Origin: Saprospiraceae bacterium UBA6168
GTDB taxonomy: Bacteria; Bacteroidota; Bacteroidia; Chitinophagales; Saprospiraceae
Length of the DNA stretch: 63,429 nucleotides
Direction of reading: 5' to 3'
Assembly (NCBI GenBank): GCA_002435785.1
Contig: DIUC01000029.1
Span: 1-63,429, forward strand
Positions 6,618 through 16,600 of the stretch are shown in pieces. The first letter of the stretch is position 1. Each line of letters starts with the position of its first letter. Position numbers and translations under genes: made by a program. The notes beneath the pieces were generated by a model, which worked only from the letters and a program-made list of their open reading frames with translations, was not told where the DNA came from and ran no database searches.

Positions 6618-9269
6618 TTATTTGCCAAAATTTACCCTGAGCGACAGGATGAAGTTCCTCCCCGCTGCGCTCACCCCAGACGAAAAGGGGCGGTAGTGCA
6701 GGTCGGTGATGTTCTCCACGGCGAGGTTCACCGTGAACTGTTTGGTCAGGTTGTAGGAGGCATAGACATTGTACGTGGCCCAAGCCAAGGTGCCGTCGTA
6801 CACGACCTTGCCACTTTCGTTGATGCGCCAGTAGGAGTACTCCAGGTTGTCCTCCGTGCCGCCCCGCCCGATGACCGGCTTGCCGTTGGCGTCCAAGCTC
6901 ACGTCAGAGACCCCATATCGGTCAAGGGTCTTGGCACCTTGGTAACGCACCACGCCAGAAAGTTTGAGTTTTTTTGTTGTGAAGGTCAGCCTGGTAAACC
7001 CGTGTACTGGCGGGATATGGTCGAGCGGTGGCAAGGTGTCGAAGACCACTTCGCCAATGTCGTTTTTCACCTCGAAGGAGGCACTCCCCTTCGTAAATGA
7101 CAGGTTCGATTCCAGTGACCATTGCTCCCCAAAAAGCACCTGCACCTCCCCGCTCACCCCACGGATGATGCCCTTGGTAGCGTTCACCATCGCACGGGTT
7201 TCATAGACAATCCCGTCCACCTCGACCAAGTTGGTGCCATCGGGCAGCGGGAAGGCACGGCGGGTCATCAGCCCATTCACACGGGTATAGTAGCCAGTTA
7301 GCCCCATCTTCATGCGCAGCCCTGTTGGGTTTTTGCCAATCTCCTGGGTAATGGACAGCTCGCCGTTGTAGGAGCGCTCGGGCTGGAGGTCGGGGTTCGG
7401 TATGGAGATGAAGCCTTGTCGTGGCCGAAACTGTGAGTAGTCGTCAATGTTCGGTGAGCGGAACGCCTTGGAGCCAAGCACCCGCAGTTCCGTGCCAGTT
7501 GGGGTGCGCCAAGTGCCGCCGAGCGACCAGGTGAGGTCGCTGTTGATGGCGCCCACGCCCGGCTCGTAATAATGGCTGGGCCAGACGGTCGTGCTATCGG
7601 CCCCGTTATAGACGGAATGCAATTTTGCCCTTGTGAAACGCAAGCCCGCATTGAGCGCCAATGATGTATCCGCAGAGGAGATGCGGTAATTGGCGTAGCC
7701 CGCCAAGGTCGTTGCGGTGTTGTCGGCGGGGTAGCGGCTGAGGGCGTTCTTGGCGATGGACTCGTCCGTTATTTTTACCCTACCGGATTCGGAGTAAACA
7801 TCGTTGTGGTTCACGTCCACGCCGTACATAAGCACTTGGGTGCCGTTTTCGTTCAGGTTTTTGTCGAAATCGGCGGTGAGCGAATAGACGTACACGTTCT
7901 CCAATTGGAAAATGCGCTGGCTTTTGTGCAGCACACGCTGGAGGCGGTTTTCGTGTACCCGCTGGAATGCACCGATAATGGTGGCCCGGTCGTACACTGC
8001 CGTCGGTTTCGAGAACCTCGACTTTAGGGAAGCCATCAGGCGGCGCTGTGGGCCGTAGAACCACTCGGCATAGCGCAGGCTCGACGAGTCGGCGGGGTTG
8101 GTGAGTTCCGTCAAGTAGTCGTAGCGAGGCACGTCCGTGCTGGTGGACTGCTGTAAATTGAGTATGGTGTAAAAATGACGGTTCGGCTGGTACTTTATTT
8201 TTTGCAAAAAATCAATTTGGCCATAGGCCGTGCCGATTTGCACGTCGTAGTTTTCCTTGAAGCTGCCGTCGCTGTTTTGGATGACGTTGGAAATGACTTG
8301 GTCGCTGTTGCCCACCCTGCGCACGAAGGTCTTGCGCTTGCCAAACTCCTCATAGCCCTCCGGGCGGTTGCTTCCGCTGCGCAAATCGTTGTAATCGGTG
8401 AACGTCAGGCTGGTGAGCGAGGCCCATTTTCGCTTGCCGTAGTTCACGTCGGCATGGATGGACTTCTCTTGGTTGGCCGATGCGTAGCGGGTGTACATGC
8501 TCGTTTCAATCGTTTGTGGCTTGTCGTCGAGGCTCAGTTTTGGCTCTTTTGAGCGAAAATGGATGACGCCTCCGAGGGCATCGCTGCCATATAGCAATGA
8601 ACCCGGGCCGAAGATGACCTCTGTGCGCTCCAGCATGGCATTGTCCACCGTGATGGAGTTCTGCAAGTGGCCGGAGCGATAGACGGCGTTGTTCATGCGC
8701 ACCCCGTCCACCACGAGCAGCACCCGGTTGGCCTCGAAGCCACGCAGCACGGGACTCCCGCCGCCCATCTGTGTTTTTTGGACGTAAATGCCCGCCGTGT
8801 TCCAAAGCGCATCGGCGGTGGTCTGCGGCTCGAAGAAAGCGATGTCCTGCTTCGTGATTTTGTTGAAAGTATAGGGCACTTGCGAGGGCAGGTCGTCACG
8901 TCGGCCTATGACCACGACCTCGTTCAGCTCCGTGGCGGCCCTGGTCATCCGGATGATGCCATTGAGCCGCCGGATTTCGTAAAAAGGCAAGCGGAGCGGG
9001 TTGTAGCCGACGAAGGTGAAGTTGATTTCTTCCTTGTTGTCCACATCCTTGAGCGTGGCCTTGCCGTTTTCATCGGTGGTGGTGGCCACTTTCTGCTGGT
9101 CGTTGGTGAAGACGTTGACGCCATACATTGGCTGGCCTTTTTCGTCAAGAACAGTGACCACGTAGTCGTAGGTGTTGAAATAACTTGGATTGGAATAGGA
9201 CGGCGTGGAAACGGCGCTAAATAGGATTAACACCAACAGCCGATACAACATGAATTGTTGCTTTAGCAT
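6618..9269 (-). CDS. TonB-dependent outer-membrane receptor
   Basis: An 883-residue outer-membrane importer. Seen: a signal peptide (LLVLILFSAVSTPSYS), an N-terminal carboxypeptidase-regulatory-like beta domain (VVTVLDEKGQPMYGVNVFTN, about 35-110), a linker with ELNEVVVIGRR that may be TonB-box-like (about 115-125), a plug domain with GGGSPVLRGFEANRVLLVVDGVR and GPGSLLYGSDALGGVIHF (about 165-240), and a long 22-strand-type barrel ending in aromatic-rich LSLRVNFGK. The DGVRMNNAVYRSGHLQ plug sequence is typical of heme or siderophore receptors, but substrate is not shown. The MbnP-like lipoprotein downstream suggests a metal or metallophore system. Confidence 0.92.
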   Translation of the reverse strand: MLKQQFMLYRLLVLILFSAVSTPSYSNPSYFNTYDYVVTVLDEKGQPMYGVNVFTNDQQKVATTTDENGKATLKDVDNKEEINFTFVGYNPLRLPFYEIRRLNGIIRMTRAATELNEVVVIGRRDDLPSQVPYTFNKITKQDIAFFEPQTTADALWNTAGIYVQKTQMGGGSPVLRGFEANRVLLVVDGVRMNNAVYRSGHLQNSITVDNAMLERTEVIFGPGSLLYGSDALGGVIHFRSKEPKLSLDDKPQTIETSMYTRYASANQEKSIHADVNYGKRKWASLTSLTFTDYNDLRSGSNRPEGYEEFGKRKTFVRRVGNSDQVISNVIQNSDGSFKENYDVQIGTAYGQIDFLQKIKYQPNRHFYTILNLQQSTSTDVPRYDYLTELTNPADSSSLRYAEWFYGPQRRLMASLKSRFSKPTAVYDRATIIGAFQRVHENRLQRVLHKSQRIFQLENVYVYSLTADFDKNLNENGTQVLMYGVDVNHNDVYSESGRVKITDESIAKNALSRYPADNTATTLAGYANYRISSADTSLALNAGLRFTRAKLHSVYNGADSTTVWPSHYYEPGVGAINSDLTWSLGGTWRTPTGTELRVLGSKAFRSPNIDDYSQFRPRQGFISIPNPDLQPERSYNGELSITQEIGKNPTGLRMKMGLTGYYTRVNGLMTRRAFPLPDGTNLVEVDGIVYETRAMVNATKGIIRGVSGEVQVLFGEQWSLESNLSFTKGSASFEVKNDIGEVVFDTLPPLDHIPPVHGFTRLTFTTKKLKLSGVVRYQGAKTLDRYGVSDVSLDANGKPVIGRGGTEDNLEYSYWRINESGKVVYDGTLAWATYNVYASYNLTKQFTVNLAVENITDLHYRPFSSGVSAAGRNFILSLRVNFGK

Positions 9270-9412
9270 GAGCGTAAGTAATTGAGATTTCTAAAGGAAT
9301 TCTAAGACTTGAGGGGAAGCCTTTTCAGAAAATGAAAAATGGGGAGGATTGAAAAAGGCGCTGACCGCCGAATTTTAGGGAAAAATCAACCTTTTGAAGC
9401 CAACCGCCAGCA

Positions 9413-10585
9413 TTATTTGGGCAATTGAATGGTAAAGGTCGTTCCTTCGTTCAGCACGGACTTTTTGACAAATATCTTGCCGGAATGGTAGTCTTCAATG
9501 ATTCGCTTGGTGAGGGACAGTCCCAAGCCCCAGCCCCGCTTCTTGGTGGTATAGCCCGGTTGGAAGACGGTCTTGAACTTGGAAGCGGGGATGCCCTTGC
9601 CCGTATCACTAAGGTCAATGAAGATGTTGGCGGGGTCTTCGTAAACGCTGGCGCTGATGCGGCCAGTGCCTTCCATCGAATCGAGTGCATTGCGGAGCAG
9701 GTTCTCTATGACCCACTCAAAGAGGTGAGAGTTTATCTTGACAATAATTGGTTCGTAAACGCCGGGGGTTGGAAACAAGAACTCGACCTTTCGGCTGGCC
9801 CGGCGCTGCATGTACAGGCGGCATTTTTCGAGTTCCTCAAAAATATTGACCGGGGTAAGTTCCGGCGACGAGCCGATTTTGGAGAAGCGGTCGGCGATAA
9901 GCTCCAGGCGCACCACGTCGTTGACGAGTTCGTCGAGGACTTCGTTCACTTCTGGGTCATCCTCTCGGAGGCTGCGCAGGTGCTCAATCCATGCCACGAT
10001 GCCGCTGATGGGCGTGCCGAGCTGGTGCGCTGTTTCCTTGGCCATGCCCGCCCACACCCGATTCTGCTCCGCCCGGCGGCTGGTGCTGAACCCCAAGTAC
10101 CCGAAGGCGATGAAGGCGGCAATGAGGATGAACTGGAGGATGGGGTAGAGCTTTAGCAGGCGCAGAATCACGGAGTGTTCAAAGTAGAGTTGCTGGCTAC
10201 CCCAAGGCGTGGAAACATTAATCGGCTCTGTTTTCTTCGATTGGAACTCTTCTAATTTTTGTTTAAGAAAAGCTTGGTCGGTGTCCTGTGCTGCGCCAAA
10301 ATTCCTGCCTTCTTGCGGGTTGCCCATTTCGTCCACCAAGAGTATCGGCACGGTCGTGTTTTCGGAGAGGAAATTGGCCTGAAAGCTCACGTCGCACTGC
10401 AAGGTGTCCTCCATCGCCAAGGTGAGGGTTTCGAGCGCCGTCTTCAATTGTTGCACCTTCTTCAACTCCTCTTGCTCCAGCTTGTCCGTCAAGTACCTGG
10501 TGTAGAACATGGAAATCAACACGATGACTGCCCCGGCTGCGGCGAGGTACCATTTCCAAAGTGATTTTCTTTTGTAGATGTCCAT
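9413..10585 (-). CDS. orphan sensor histidine kinase
   Basis: A 390-residue membrane kinase. Seen: TM1 near the N-terminus (YLAAAGAVIVLISMFYTRYL), a coiled-coil or extracytoplasmic sensor (about 35-140), TM2 (YPILQFILIAAFIAFGYLGF, about 155-175), the H-box MAKETAHQLGTPISGIVAWIEHL with phospho-acceptor His (about 190), the N-box FEWVIENLLRNALDS (about 290), the G1 box DTGKGIP and the G2 box GWGLGLSLTKRI, and the C-terminal FTIQLPK strand. The HQLGTP H-box is typical of Bacteroidota kinases. No response regulator lies nearby, so partner and signal are unknown. A heptanucleotide array lies directly upstream of the start. Confidence 0.92.
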   Translation of the reverse strand: MDIYKRKSLWKWYLAAAGAVIVLISMFYTRYLTDKLEQEELKKVQQLKTALETLTLAMEDTLQCDVSFQANFLSENTTVPILLVDEMGNPQEGRNFGAAQDTDQAFLKQKLEEFQSKKTEPINVSTPWGSQQLYFEHSVILRLLKLYPILQFILIAAFIAFGYLGFSTSRRAEQNRVWAGMAKETAHQLGTPISGIVAWIEHLRSLREDDPEVNEVLDELVNDVVRLELIADRFSKIGSSPELTPVNIFEELEKCRLYMQRRASRKVEFLFPTPGVYEPIIVKINSHLFEWVIENLLRNALDSMEGTGRISASVYEDPANIFIDLSDTGKGIPASKFKTVFQPGYTTKKRGWGLGLSLTKRIIEDYHSGKIFVKKSVLNEGTTFTIQLPK

Positions 10586-10610
10586 GTTTTAAAGTTCGGC
10601 AGTCTTTCTT

Positions 10611-10743
10611 GAGTTGGCAGTTCGACAGTTGGCAGTTGGCAGTTAGTTCGACAGTTGTTTTGTCGGCACTGTGTAGAACGGCAAAAGACTTCATGACTAA
10701 TAGGCTCGTCACTGACTGCCAACTGCCAACTGTCGAACTGAAG
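10611..10743. repeat. inverted heptanucleotide arrays (TTGGCAG / CTGCCAA)
   Basis: The left arm (about 10611-10656) has AGTTGGCAG, TTCGACAG, TTGGCAG units; the right arm (about 10711-10743) has the complement CTGCCAA, CTGTCGAA. Together they form an imperfect palindrome with a ~55-base centre. Read on the minus strand, the right arm encodes the last ten residues and the stop codon of the O-antigen ligase. Confidence 0.85.
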
Positions 10744-12160
10744 CCTTATTCGCCAAATCCACATTCACCAACACCGCCATGCAAAGAAAGAAAAAAGACC
10801 CAATCTTGTCCGTTTCCACCAAGTCGTTCATCAGCAGCAGGCCATCAATGACGACGGTGGTCATCAGCACCATCATCACCAGCCGTTTTCGATTCGGGTC
10901 GGCGGTTTGGTGGTAGATGATTTCGCCCTTCAAAAGTACAATGAAAACCAATGCCACAAACAACAATGCTCCAATATAGCCCTGCTCGACGGCCACCATC
11001 AAATAGTAGCAATGAATGCCGGAGCCTTCGGTGTTCTGGCTGACATAAGTTCGGAAGCCGTGCAGCGTATAAGTCTTGTAGAAAGCCGTGAATGTGCCGG
11101 GCCCAAAGCCCAGCCACGGCCGCTCGCCAATCATGTGGCCACCCGCCACCCAGCGATAGACTCGCTCCATGGTGCTCACGTCCTGCCCTTTGGTGGTGGA
11201 GGTCAGTAGGTCGCCAAAGTCCTCGTGGGTGATTGTCTTGTCATACACGGGCTTGTGGTCGAGGTAGCGGTTGTGGCGCACCATGCCCAATATGTACAGC
11301 ACTGCCAGCAGGGCGGCCACTACCAGGGTGGGCTTCATCAGCCGCCATTTTATCACAAAATAGGCCCCAACCGCAATGCCCAGCGTACCATACGCAGCAC
11401 GGGTGTACGAAAACTGGATGCCGATGAGGAGGATGGCCGTTGCGCCAGCCAGCACCAGCCACTGCCAGGTCCAGGTGCGGTACATCTGCCGGGTGAACCA
11501 AACGAACGGCAAGAAGATGGTCATCATGCAGGCATAGGCCACCTTGTTGCGGTAAAACGGCTGCACCACCGTATGGATGTCCGCAAAGCTGAAGCCCATT
11601 GCTGCGTGTTTGCGGAGCACATAAGCAATGGTGAAAAGCAGCGGGAAAAGCACTACCCACGTCAGTTGTTTCAGGTCTTTCTCTTCTTTCAGAATGCTGC
11701 CCGCCAGAAAGAAAAACGTGGTGACGTACCAGATTTTTGCCAACGAAAATTTGACGGAAATCAGCAAGTCCTGCGAGGTGATGGCCGTGACGAACAGCCA
11801 GCCCAAGTGCAGCAGCAGCGCCAATGTGATGGGGTGCTTGAGGAAATCGGAGCGGAGGTTGCGCCCATTGCGGAGTGTATAAACGAAGTAAATCCCCATG
11901 AGTGCCACCGTCATCAGCTCGGTGGGCATGTCGGTCACGGTGCCGTTGGGCAGCCAGACCTCCACGGTGAGGGGAATGAAAAAGAAGAGCAGGTAAAAAA
12001 TCTTGCGGAAATCAACGAGGGCAAGGTAGCCCACGAGCGCCAACGCCGGGATGCCTGCCAGCCACCACCAGTTGCCAGCGGCGCCCACCAGCAGGCTCGC
12101 CACGGTGATGGCGGCGAAACCGATGAGCAGGGTGCGGGTTTGTTGGTCGGCTAAGGTCAT
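10709..12160 (-). CDS. O-antigen ligase / Wzy-like polymerase family membrane protein
   Basis: Inner-membrane enzyme of the O-antigen ligase superfamily, which transfers or polymerises lipid-linked glycans. Seen: about 10-12 hydrophobic helices, a large periplasmic loop (about residues 290-370) with the family-like segment GFGPGTFTAFY, and R/H-containing motifs around it (ERVYRWVAGGHMIGERPWLGFGPG). The ATG at 12160 (MTLADQQTRT) is chosen over 12199 because the extra N-terminus overlaps a hairpin. The chain-length regulator gene lies just upstream, so the pair likely makes surface polysaccharide. Odd: the C-terminal SVRQLAVGSQ is encoded by heptanucleotide repeat DNA, and the same VRQLAVGS peptide appears inside the protein at 4301-5554. 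Confidence 0.88.
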   Translation of the reverse strand: MTLADQQTRTLLIGFAAITVASLLVGAAGNWWWLAGIPALALVGYLALVDFRKIFYLLFFFIPLTVEVWLPNGTVTDMPTELMTVALMGIYFVYTLRNGRNLRSDFLKHPITLALLLHLGWLFVTAITSQDLLISVKFSLAKIWYVTTFFFLAGSILKEEKDLKQLTWVVLFPLLFTIAYVLRKHAAMGFSFADIHTVVQPFYRNKVAYACMMTIFLPFVWFTRQMYRTWTWQWLVLAGATAILLIGIQFSYTRAAYGTLGIAVGAYFVIKWRLMKPTLVVAALLAVLYILGMVRHNRYLDHKPVYDKTITHEDFGDLLTSTTKGQDVSTMERVYRWVAGGHMIGERPWLGFGPGTFTAFYKTYTLHGFRTYVSQNTEGSGIHCYYLMVAVEQGYIGALLFVALVFIVLLKGEIIYHQTADPNRKRLVMMVLMTTVVIDGLLLMNDLVETDKIGSFFFLCMAVLVNVDLANKASVRQLAVGSQ

Positions 12161-12171
12161 GTTATGAGATG

Positions 12172-12211
12172 ACGACCAACGACTGGTTCTTGGGAACAAG
12201 TCGTTGGTCGT
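12172..12211. other. intra-operon stem-loop
   Basis: The perfect 13-bp arms ACGACCAACGACT (12172-12184) and AGTCGTTGGTCGT (12199-12211) extend after one mismatch into GTTC/GAAC around a TTGG loop. It fills the gap between the stop of the chain-length gene (12213) and the start of the ligase gene (12160). There is no T tract, so processing, stability or attenuation is more likely than a simple terminator; that is inference. Confidence 0.75.
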
Positions 12212-12212
12212 A

Positions 12213-13322
12213 TTATGATGGTATGGGATTGATGATTTCCCGCCAGTTCACGTCCCGATAAGTGTCGAATACCAGCACCCCGAGCACGCTGAAAATGAAC
12301 GCAATCAGAGTGGCAACGACCACCATCATGGCCCGTTTTGGGCGTTCCTTGATGACGGGTACTTGGCCCTCTTCGAGCAGGAACATCGCCGGGAACTCCG
12401 AGTTGTAGGCCGCTTTTGTCATTTTGTAATGCTCCTTGTCCTCTGCCAACTGCTCGCTGGCCTGCAGTTGCGACTCCACGAGGTAGTCCATCAAGGCCAT
12501 GCCCTTGTTGAAGGTGTCGAGGCGGACGTATAGCTGCTGCAACTGCGCCTCGTAGCCCGTGATATTGGCCTGGAGCAGGGTGAGGCTGTCCTTTTTGTTG
12601 TAGCCCGCATTGAGCAGGGAGGAGAGCTTGGCTCTCGAAAGGTTGATTTTCGACTCTGCGTTGGCAATCAGTTCCGAGAGGTTTTCCGATTGCGCCTTGG
12701 TGTTGTAAACGCCATATCGGAGGCGGTTGCGCTGCATCGAGTCGTTCATCATCTTCATGTCGGCTTCCTTTTGGGCAATGTTTTCCTCGAAAGTCCGCAC
12801 GGTCTTCGCCTGGCTTTCCTTGATGATTCTTTGCGCCAGCATGTTGACGTAGTTGCGGGCGGCGTTGGTCATTCTGGCTGCCATTTCTTTGTCCCGGTCC
12901 TCGATGGAAAGCTCGATGGCATCGTACTTCGTCTTCACCACATCGTAGTGGCCTTGGAACTCCAGCGCCACGTAGTGCCTGCCCCTTGGGCTTTTGGGGT
13001 CAATGTCGTAACGCTGGTAGAGGTCGAAGCTGTCCACCATGAATGCTACCAACGCGCCTGATTTTGCGATGCTCAAAATCCGGTCAATATCGTTCTCCGT
13101 GCCGTAATAGTCTGGTGGTTGCCCGCCAGTGCCGAAGATGGCTTCCGGCACAGCTAAGTCAGGACTTGCCGCATAAAATGTCGTGGTGGATTTGTAATAA
13201 ACAGGCAGCACCAGCGACACAACCGCTGCACCCACAGCCGTGACGGCACAGGTGAGCAAGATGATTTTCCGCCACTTGAAAATGGTCGAAATGACGCTGA
13301 GTAGGTTGTCTTTGTTGTCCAT
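12213..13322 (-). CDS. Wzz-like polysaccharide chain-length determinant
   Basis: A 369-residue inner-membrane polysaccharide co-polymerase. Seen: an N-terminal TM (IILLTCAVTAVGAAVVSLVLP, about 19-39), a large periplasmic domain rich in coiled coil (about 130-310, for example RTFEENIAQKEADMKMMND), and a C-terminal TM (MMVVVATLIAFIFSVLGVLVF) preceded by a Pro/Lys-Arg segment (VIKERPKRA) as in Wzz. There is no C-terminal tyrosine-kinase domain, so it resembles a stand-alone Wzz. The downstream ligase gene on the same strand supports a surface glycan operon. Confidence 0.88.
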   Translation of the reverse strand: MDNKDNLLSVISTIFKWRKIILLTCAVTAVGAAVVSLVLPVYYKSTTTFYAASPDLAVPEAIFGTGGQPPDYYGTENDIDRILSIAKSGALVAFMVDSFDLYQRYDIDPKSPRGRHYVALEFQGHYDVVKTKYDAIELSIEDRDKEMAARMTNAARNYVNMLAQRIIKESQAKTVRTFEENIAQKEADMKMMNDSMQRNRLRYGVYNTKAQSENLSELIANAESKINLSRAKLSSLLNAGYNKKDSLTLLQANITGYEAQLQQLYVRLDTFNKGMALMDYLVESQLQASEQLAEDKEHYKMTKAAYNSEFPAMFLLEEGQVPVIKERPKRAMMVVVATLIAFIFSVLGVLVFDTYRDVNWREIINPIPS

Positions 13323-13325
13323 GAA

Positions 13326-13427
13326 TGTTGAGAGTTTGAGGGTTCGAGCGTTTGAGGGTTTGAGGGGTTGAGGGGCCTTGTCTCAAGCCCTCCAATCCTC
13401 AAGCCCTTAAACCCTCGCCCCCCCAAG
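13326..13427. repeat. inverted heptanucleotide arrays (GAGGGTT / AACCCTC)
   Basis: The left arm has GAGTTTGAGGGTTCGAGCG, GAGGGTTTGAGGGGTTGAGG; the right arm has AAGCCCTCCAATCCTCAAG, CCCTTAAACCCTC. It begins four bases beyond the chain-length gene start (13322), so it occupies that gene's leader or promoter region. The rest of the gap to 13700 shows no confident feature. Confidence 0.8.
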
Positions 13428-13699
13428 AAAGCTGCAAATGTAAAGAGAAACCCCGTCCAGCCGATCCTCCTTGGTTTTTTCATCAATGGTGCGCTGAAAA
13501 ACCAGCTTGGAGTTTGGCTTAGGCTACAAACTCAATCCTTGCCCAAGTAGTAACAAACAGGCAGACCTTAACAATCTCAAACATGCGCCACCGAGCTTTT
13601 TTTGGTGAAAAGCCAATGGGCGGCAATGTTTTTTGAGAACTATCCCTAACTTTCCCCCTCATTTTTCACCTGAACAATCACCTATAAAATCCAAAACGA

Positions 13700-16600
13700 A
13701 TGGAACGCTCCACCCGATTGCACCCAAAAGCACTGAAAACAACCCTTTTCCTGCTTTTTTGCCAAAGCATTTTTGCGCAAAACATCACCTACCAGAACCC
13801 TGCTGATTTCTACGCTTGCGACCAAGCCGTTTTCAGCATCACGGTTCAGAACACCACAGGCGCTACCCTCAACAGCCCGATGGTCACGGTGAACTTCACC
13901 ACCACCCTCGGCACCTCCTGCGGCATACAGTACGTGCAGGGCACGGTGACGGGCGGCGTGGTGGAAGGCAACCTGAGCAACCTTTCCGCTCCGCAATTCC
14001 TGCTGCCCAACCTCTCGGCGGGCGCTTCCCTGACCTTCGGCTTGCAAGTTGGTGCCAACTGCCAAACCGTCGCCTGCATTGACAATGCCGAGGTTTTCGT
14101 GAACAACATCAACCTAAGTTGGGCGGGCGGCAGCACCTCCGTCACCACCAACCCCTACGTCATCGAGCGGGCGCTACTGGTCATCACGGGGGTGATGAAC
14201 ACGGTGATGGCGGGCAGCCGGGGCGATGTTTTGCAACGAAAAATCAACATTCGGAACACCCGTCCCGGCGCACTGTCGAGCTTCACCTTCAAGGATGTGC
14301 ACCAGCCGGGCATCAGCATCAGCTCCCCACAGGGTACGGTGGTGCCATCCCCGCCGGGCAGCTTCGAGCTGTCCTTTGGGCCATCGGACTTCACCGCCAT
14401 CGGCGACGGGGACGGGCTGTTCGAGTTCAATGAGACCATCGTCATCACCGAGAACATCCTCATCACCACCTGTGGCGTGGACGAGAACTCCGCCGTGTCA
14501 AACATCACGGTAGGGTGGGGCTGCGGCGGCACCGAGTGCCAGCAGGTATCGGTAAATGCTGTGGTCACGTTCCAAGCCTTCAACAAAATTCCGCAGTTGG
14601 CTTGGGAGCCCATCATCTCCGTGCCGGAATGTTTTTGTGGCCCGAACGGACATGCGCAGGGCATGAAAATCACGAACGTGGGCACGGGAAGCGCATTGGA
14701 CGTCACCTTTCGGGTGACCCCGACCTTGGGCTACTTGCCGGGTGCAGTGGACATCGCCTCCATCCGGGTGGACAGCTTGAACATCCCCATTGGTTTTGTG
14801 AAAAACACGTTCACCCAACTAACCTATGCACCGCCATGCGATGCGCCACCAAATTTGGCCAACAGCTTCAACGTCGTGATTGCCAGCTTGGCACCCGGCG
14901 CATCGGTCATCGTGAAATGGGATTTGTACTATTGCCGCCAGGGTTGCAATCAGCCCAGTGCTGGCTGGGAATACACGTACAGCTATTTCAAGGAATGCCC
15001 GCCTAATATTTTTGTCCAGAATACCACCCCGACCGTTGTTGGCGAATCTGGCCTAAAACTGAACACCACCGCCCAAATATCCGGCGATAGCGCCATGATG
15101 GACGGTCAGGTTTACACTGTTTTTTACGAAGTAAACTATGACAGCCTCGCCCTTTTGGACGATGAGTTGACCCTCCAAATCGAGCTGCCGTGCGGTGCGG
15201 AATGGCTCCCCTCCAACCAAATGCTGCTCAATGGACAAGCCCCCATTAGCATCTCTTTGGACGACATGGACACCGTGGTGGTTCTCACAGTGGTCTATGA
15301 CCTGCCGCTCTCCAGCAACACTGGCAACATGCAGTTCGACATCCTGTTTGATTGTGAGGCCATTTGCCTTGACGGTGCCGCTTGCGAACTGGATTTGGAA
15401 ACGTCCTGTGGCGCTCATTGCCCCATCGGCTATGTCCCCTCTTATCGGGGGGAAATAAAGACGACCATCAGCAAATGCGGCAACTACCCCCTCGATTGCA
15501 ATATCCAGTCGTGCATTGACTTCCAAAAAGAGTATGAATGCGCCATTGATTCCGTCTGTGTGGATGCCCCCCCCGGCTACCTGCGGTACGATTTTTCGGC
15601 GCTCCGCAAAAACTATGGCTTGCCCGACAACAACAACGACCGCATCGCCGACGCCACTACTGGCCTGCCCAACCTGAGCCTCGTGGCCCGCCAACGGTTC
15701 ATCGCAGGGGATACCATTCAGGCCATCGTCCGGGGGGCGGTGGTCATAGACCAGCCAGGCGCCACCCTCCCGCTGGGCCTACTACAACTCGGTTTTTTTG
15801 GTGGCAACCTCATTGGGTCTCCCAACCGGGACTCGCTCTTCAACCCCAACAACCTCAAAGAAGTGGGGTCATTGCTGCGCATCCACGACAAGAGTGCCGG
15901 GGTCTGGTACGACTGCCCCAACCCTGCCTTCACCACCGATTCCAAAGTCCGGTACAACTACGACCTGTCCCAAGCTTACGCCAATTGCATGCCCCCCGGC
16001 TTTGCCCTCGACCACGGCGATTCGCTCGAATTCGTGGGCAACTACCGCATTGGTTACAACATAAAATGGGAGAACGATGGGCAGCCGCTTTTGGGCAACA
16101 TCATCGTTGAGCCAAAAGTCTTTTTGTTCAATGCCGATACGAGTGAATACACGCTGCTCAATTGTCGTTGCAGCATTGAGGAATTGCTGCTTTCTGCTTA
16201 TGAGTTCACCATCACACCCGGCACCTTCGGGATGCCGCCCTGCGAGCCTTCCACTTTCAACACGGCGAGCTTGGTGCGGCTGCAATTGCACGAGGGCAAC
16301 TTTTTCCCATTTGAGCACCGCAATATTATGGTGGTGGAAGACCTCCATCTCACCTTGCCGCCAAGCGTGGAGGTTTGCACCACTCGCATGGTCAACCTCC
16401 GCTTGCAGGATGGGGCGCAGCTTTTTGCGCAGCAACTCTTCCCGCCAAACTTCGTGAACGGTCAATACCTCCACAATCTCATTCCCTTCCAGACGCCGTC
16501 GTTGGACGAGGGCTTCTCGGCCACCTTCCAGTATATATTCAAGAACGCTTGCACCAACAAGTTCTCTATGCCGATGGTCCACGGTGCTACCGTCAACTTT

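Noticed and set aside
7095..7115. tRNA-like TTCGATTCC motif
   Set aside because: It lies inside the TonB receptor gene and no acceptor stem or anticodon arm can be built around it.
11225..12154. 309-codon plus-strand frame opposite the O-antigen ligase
   Set aside because: Antisense shadow; composition (His/Gln/Gly-rich) is typical of complement frames of membrane-protein genes.
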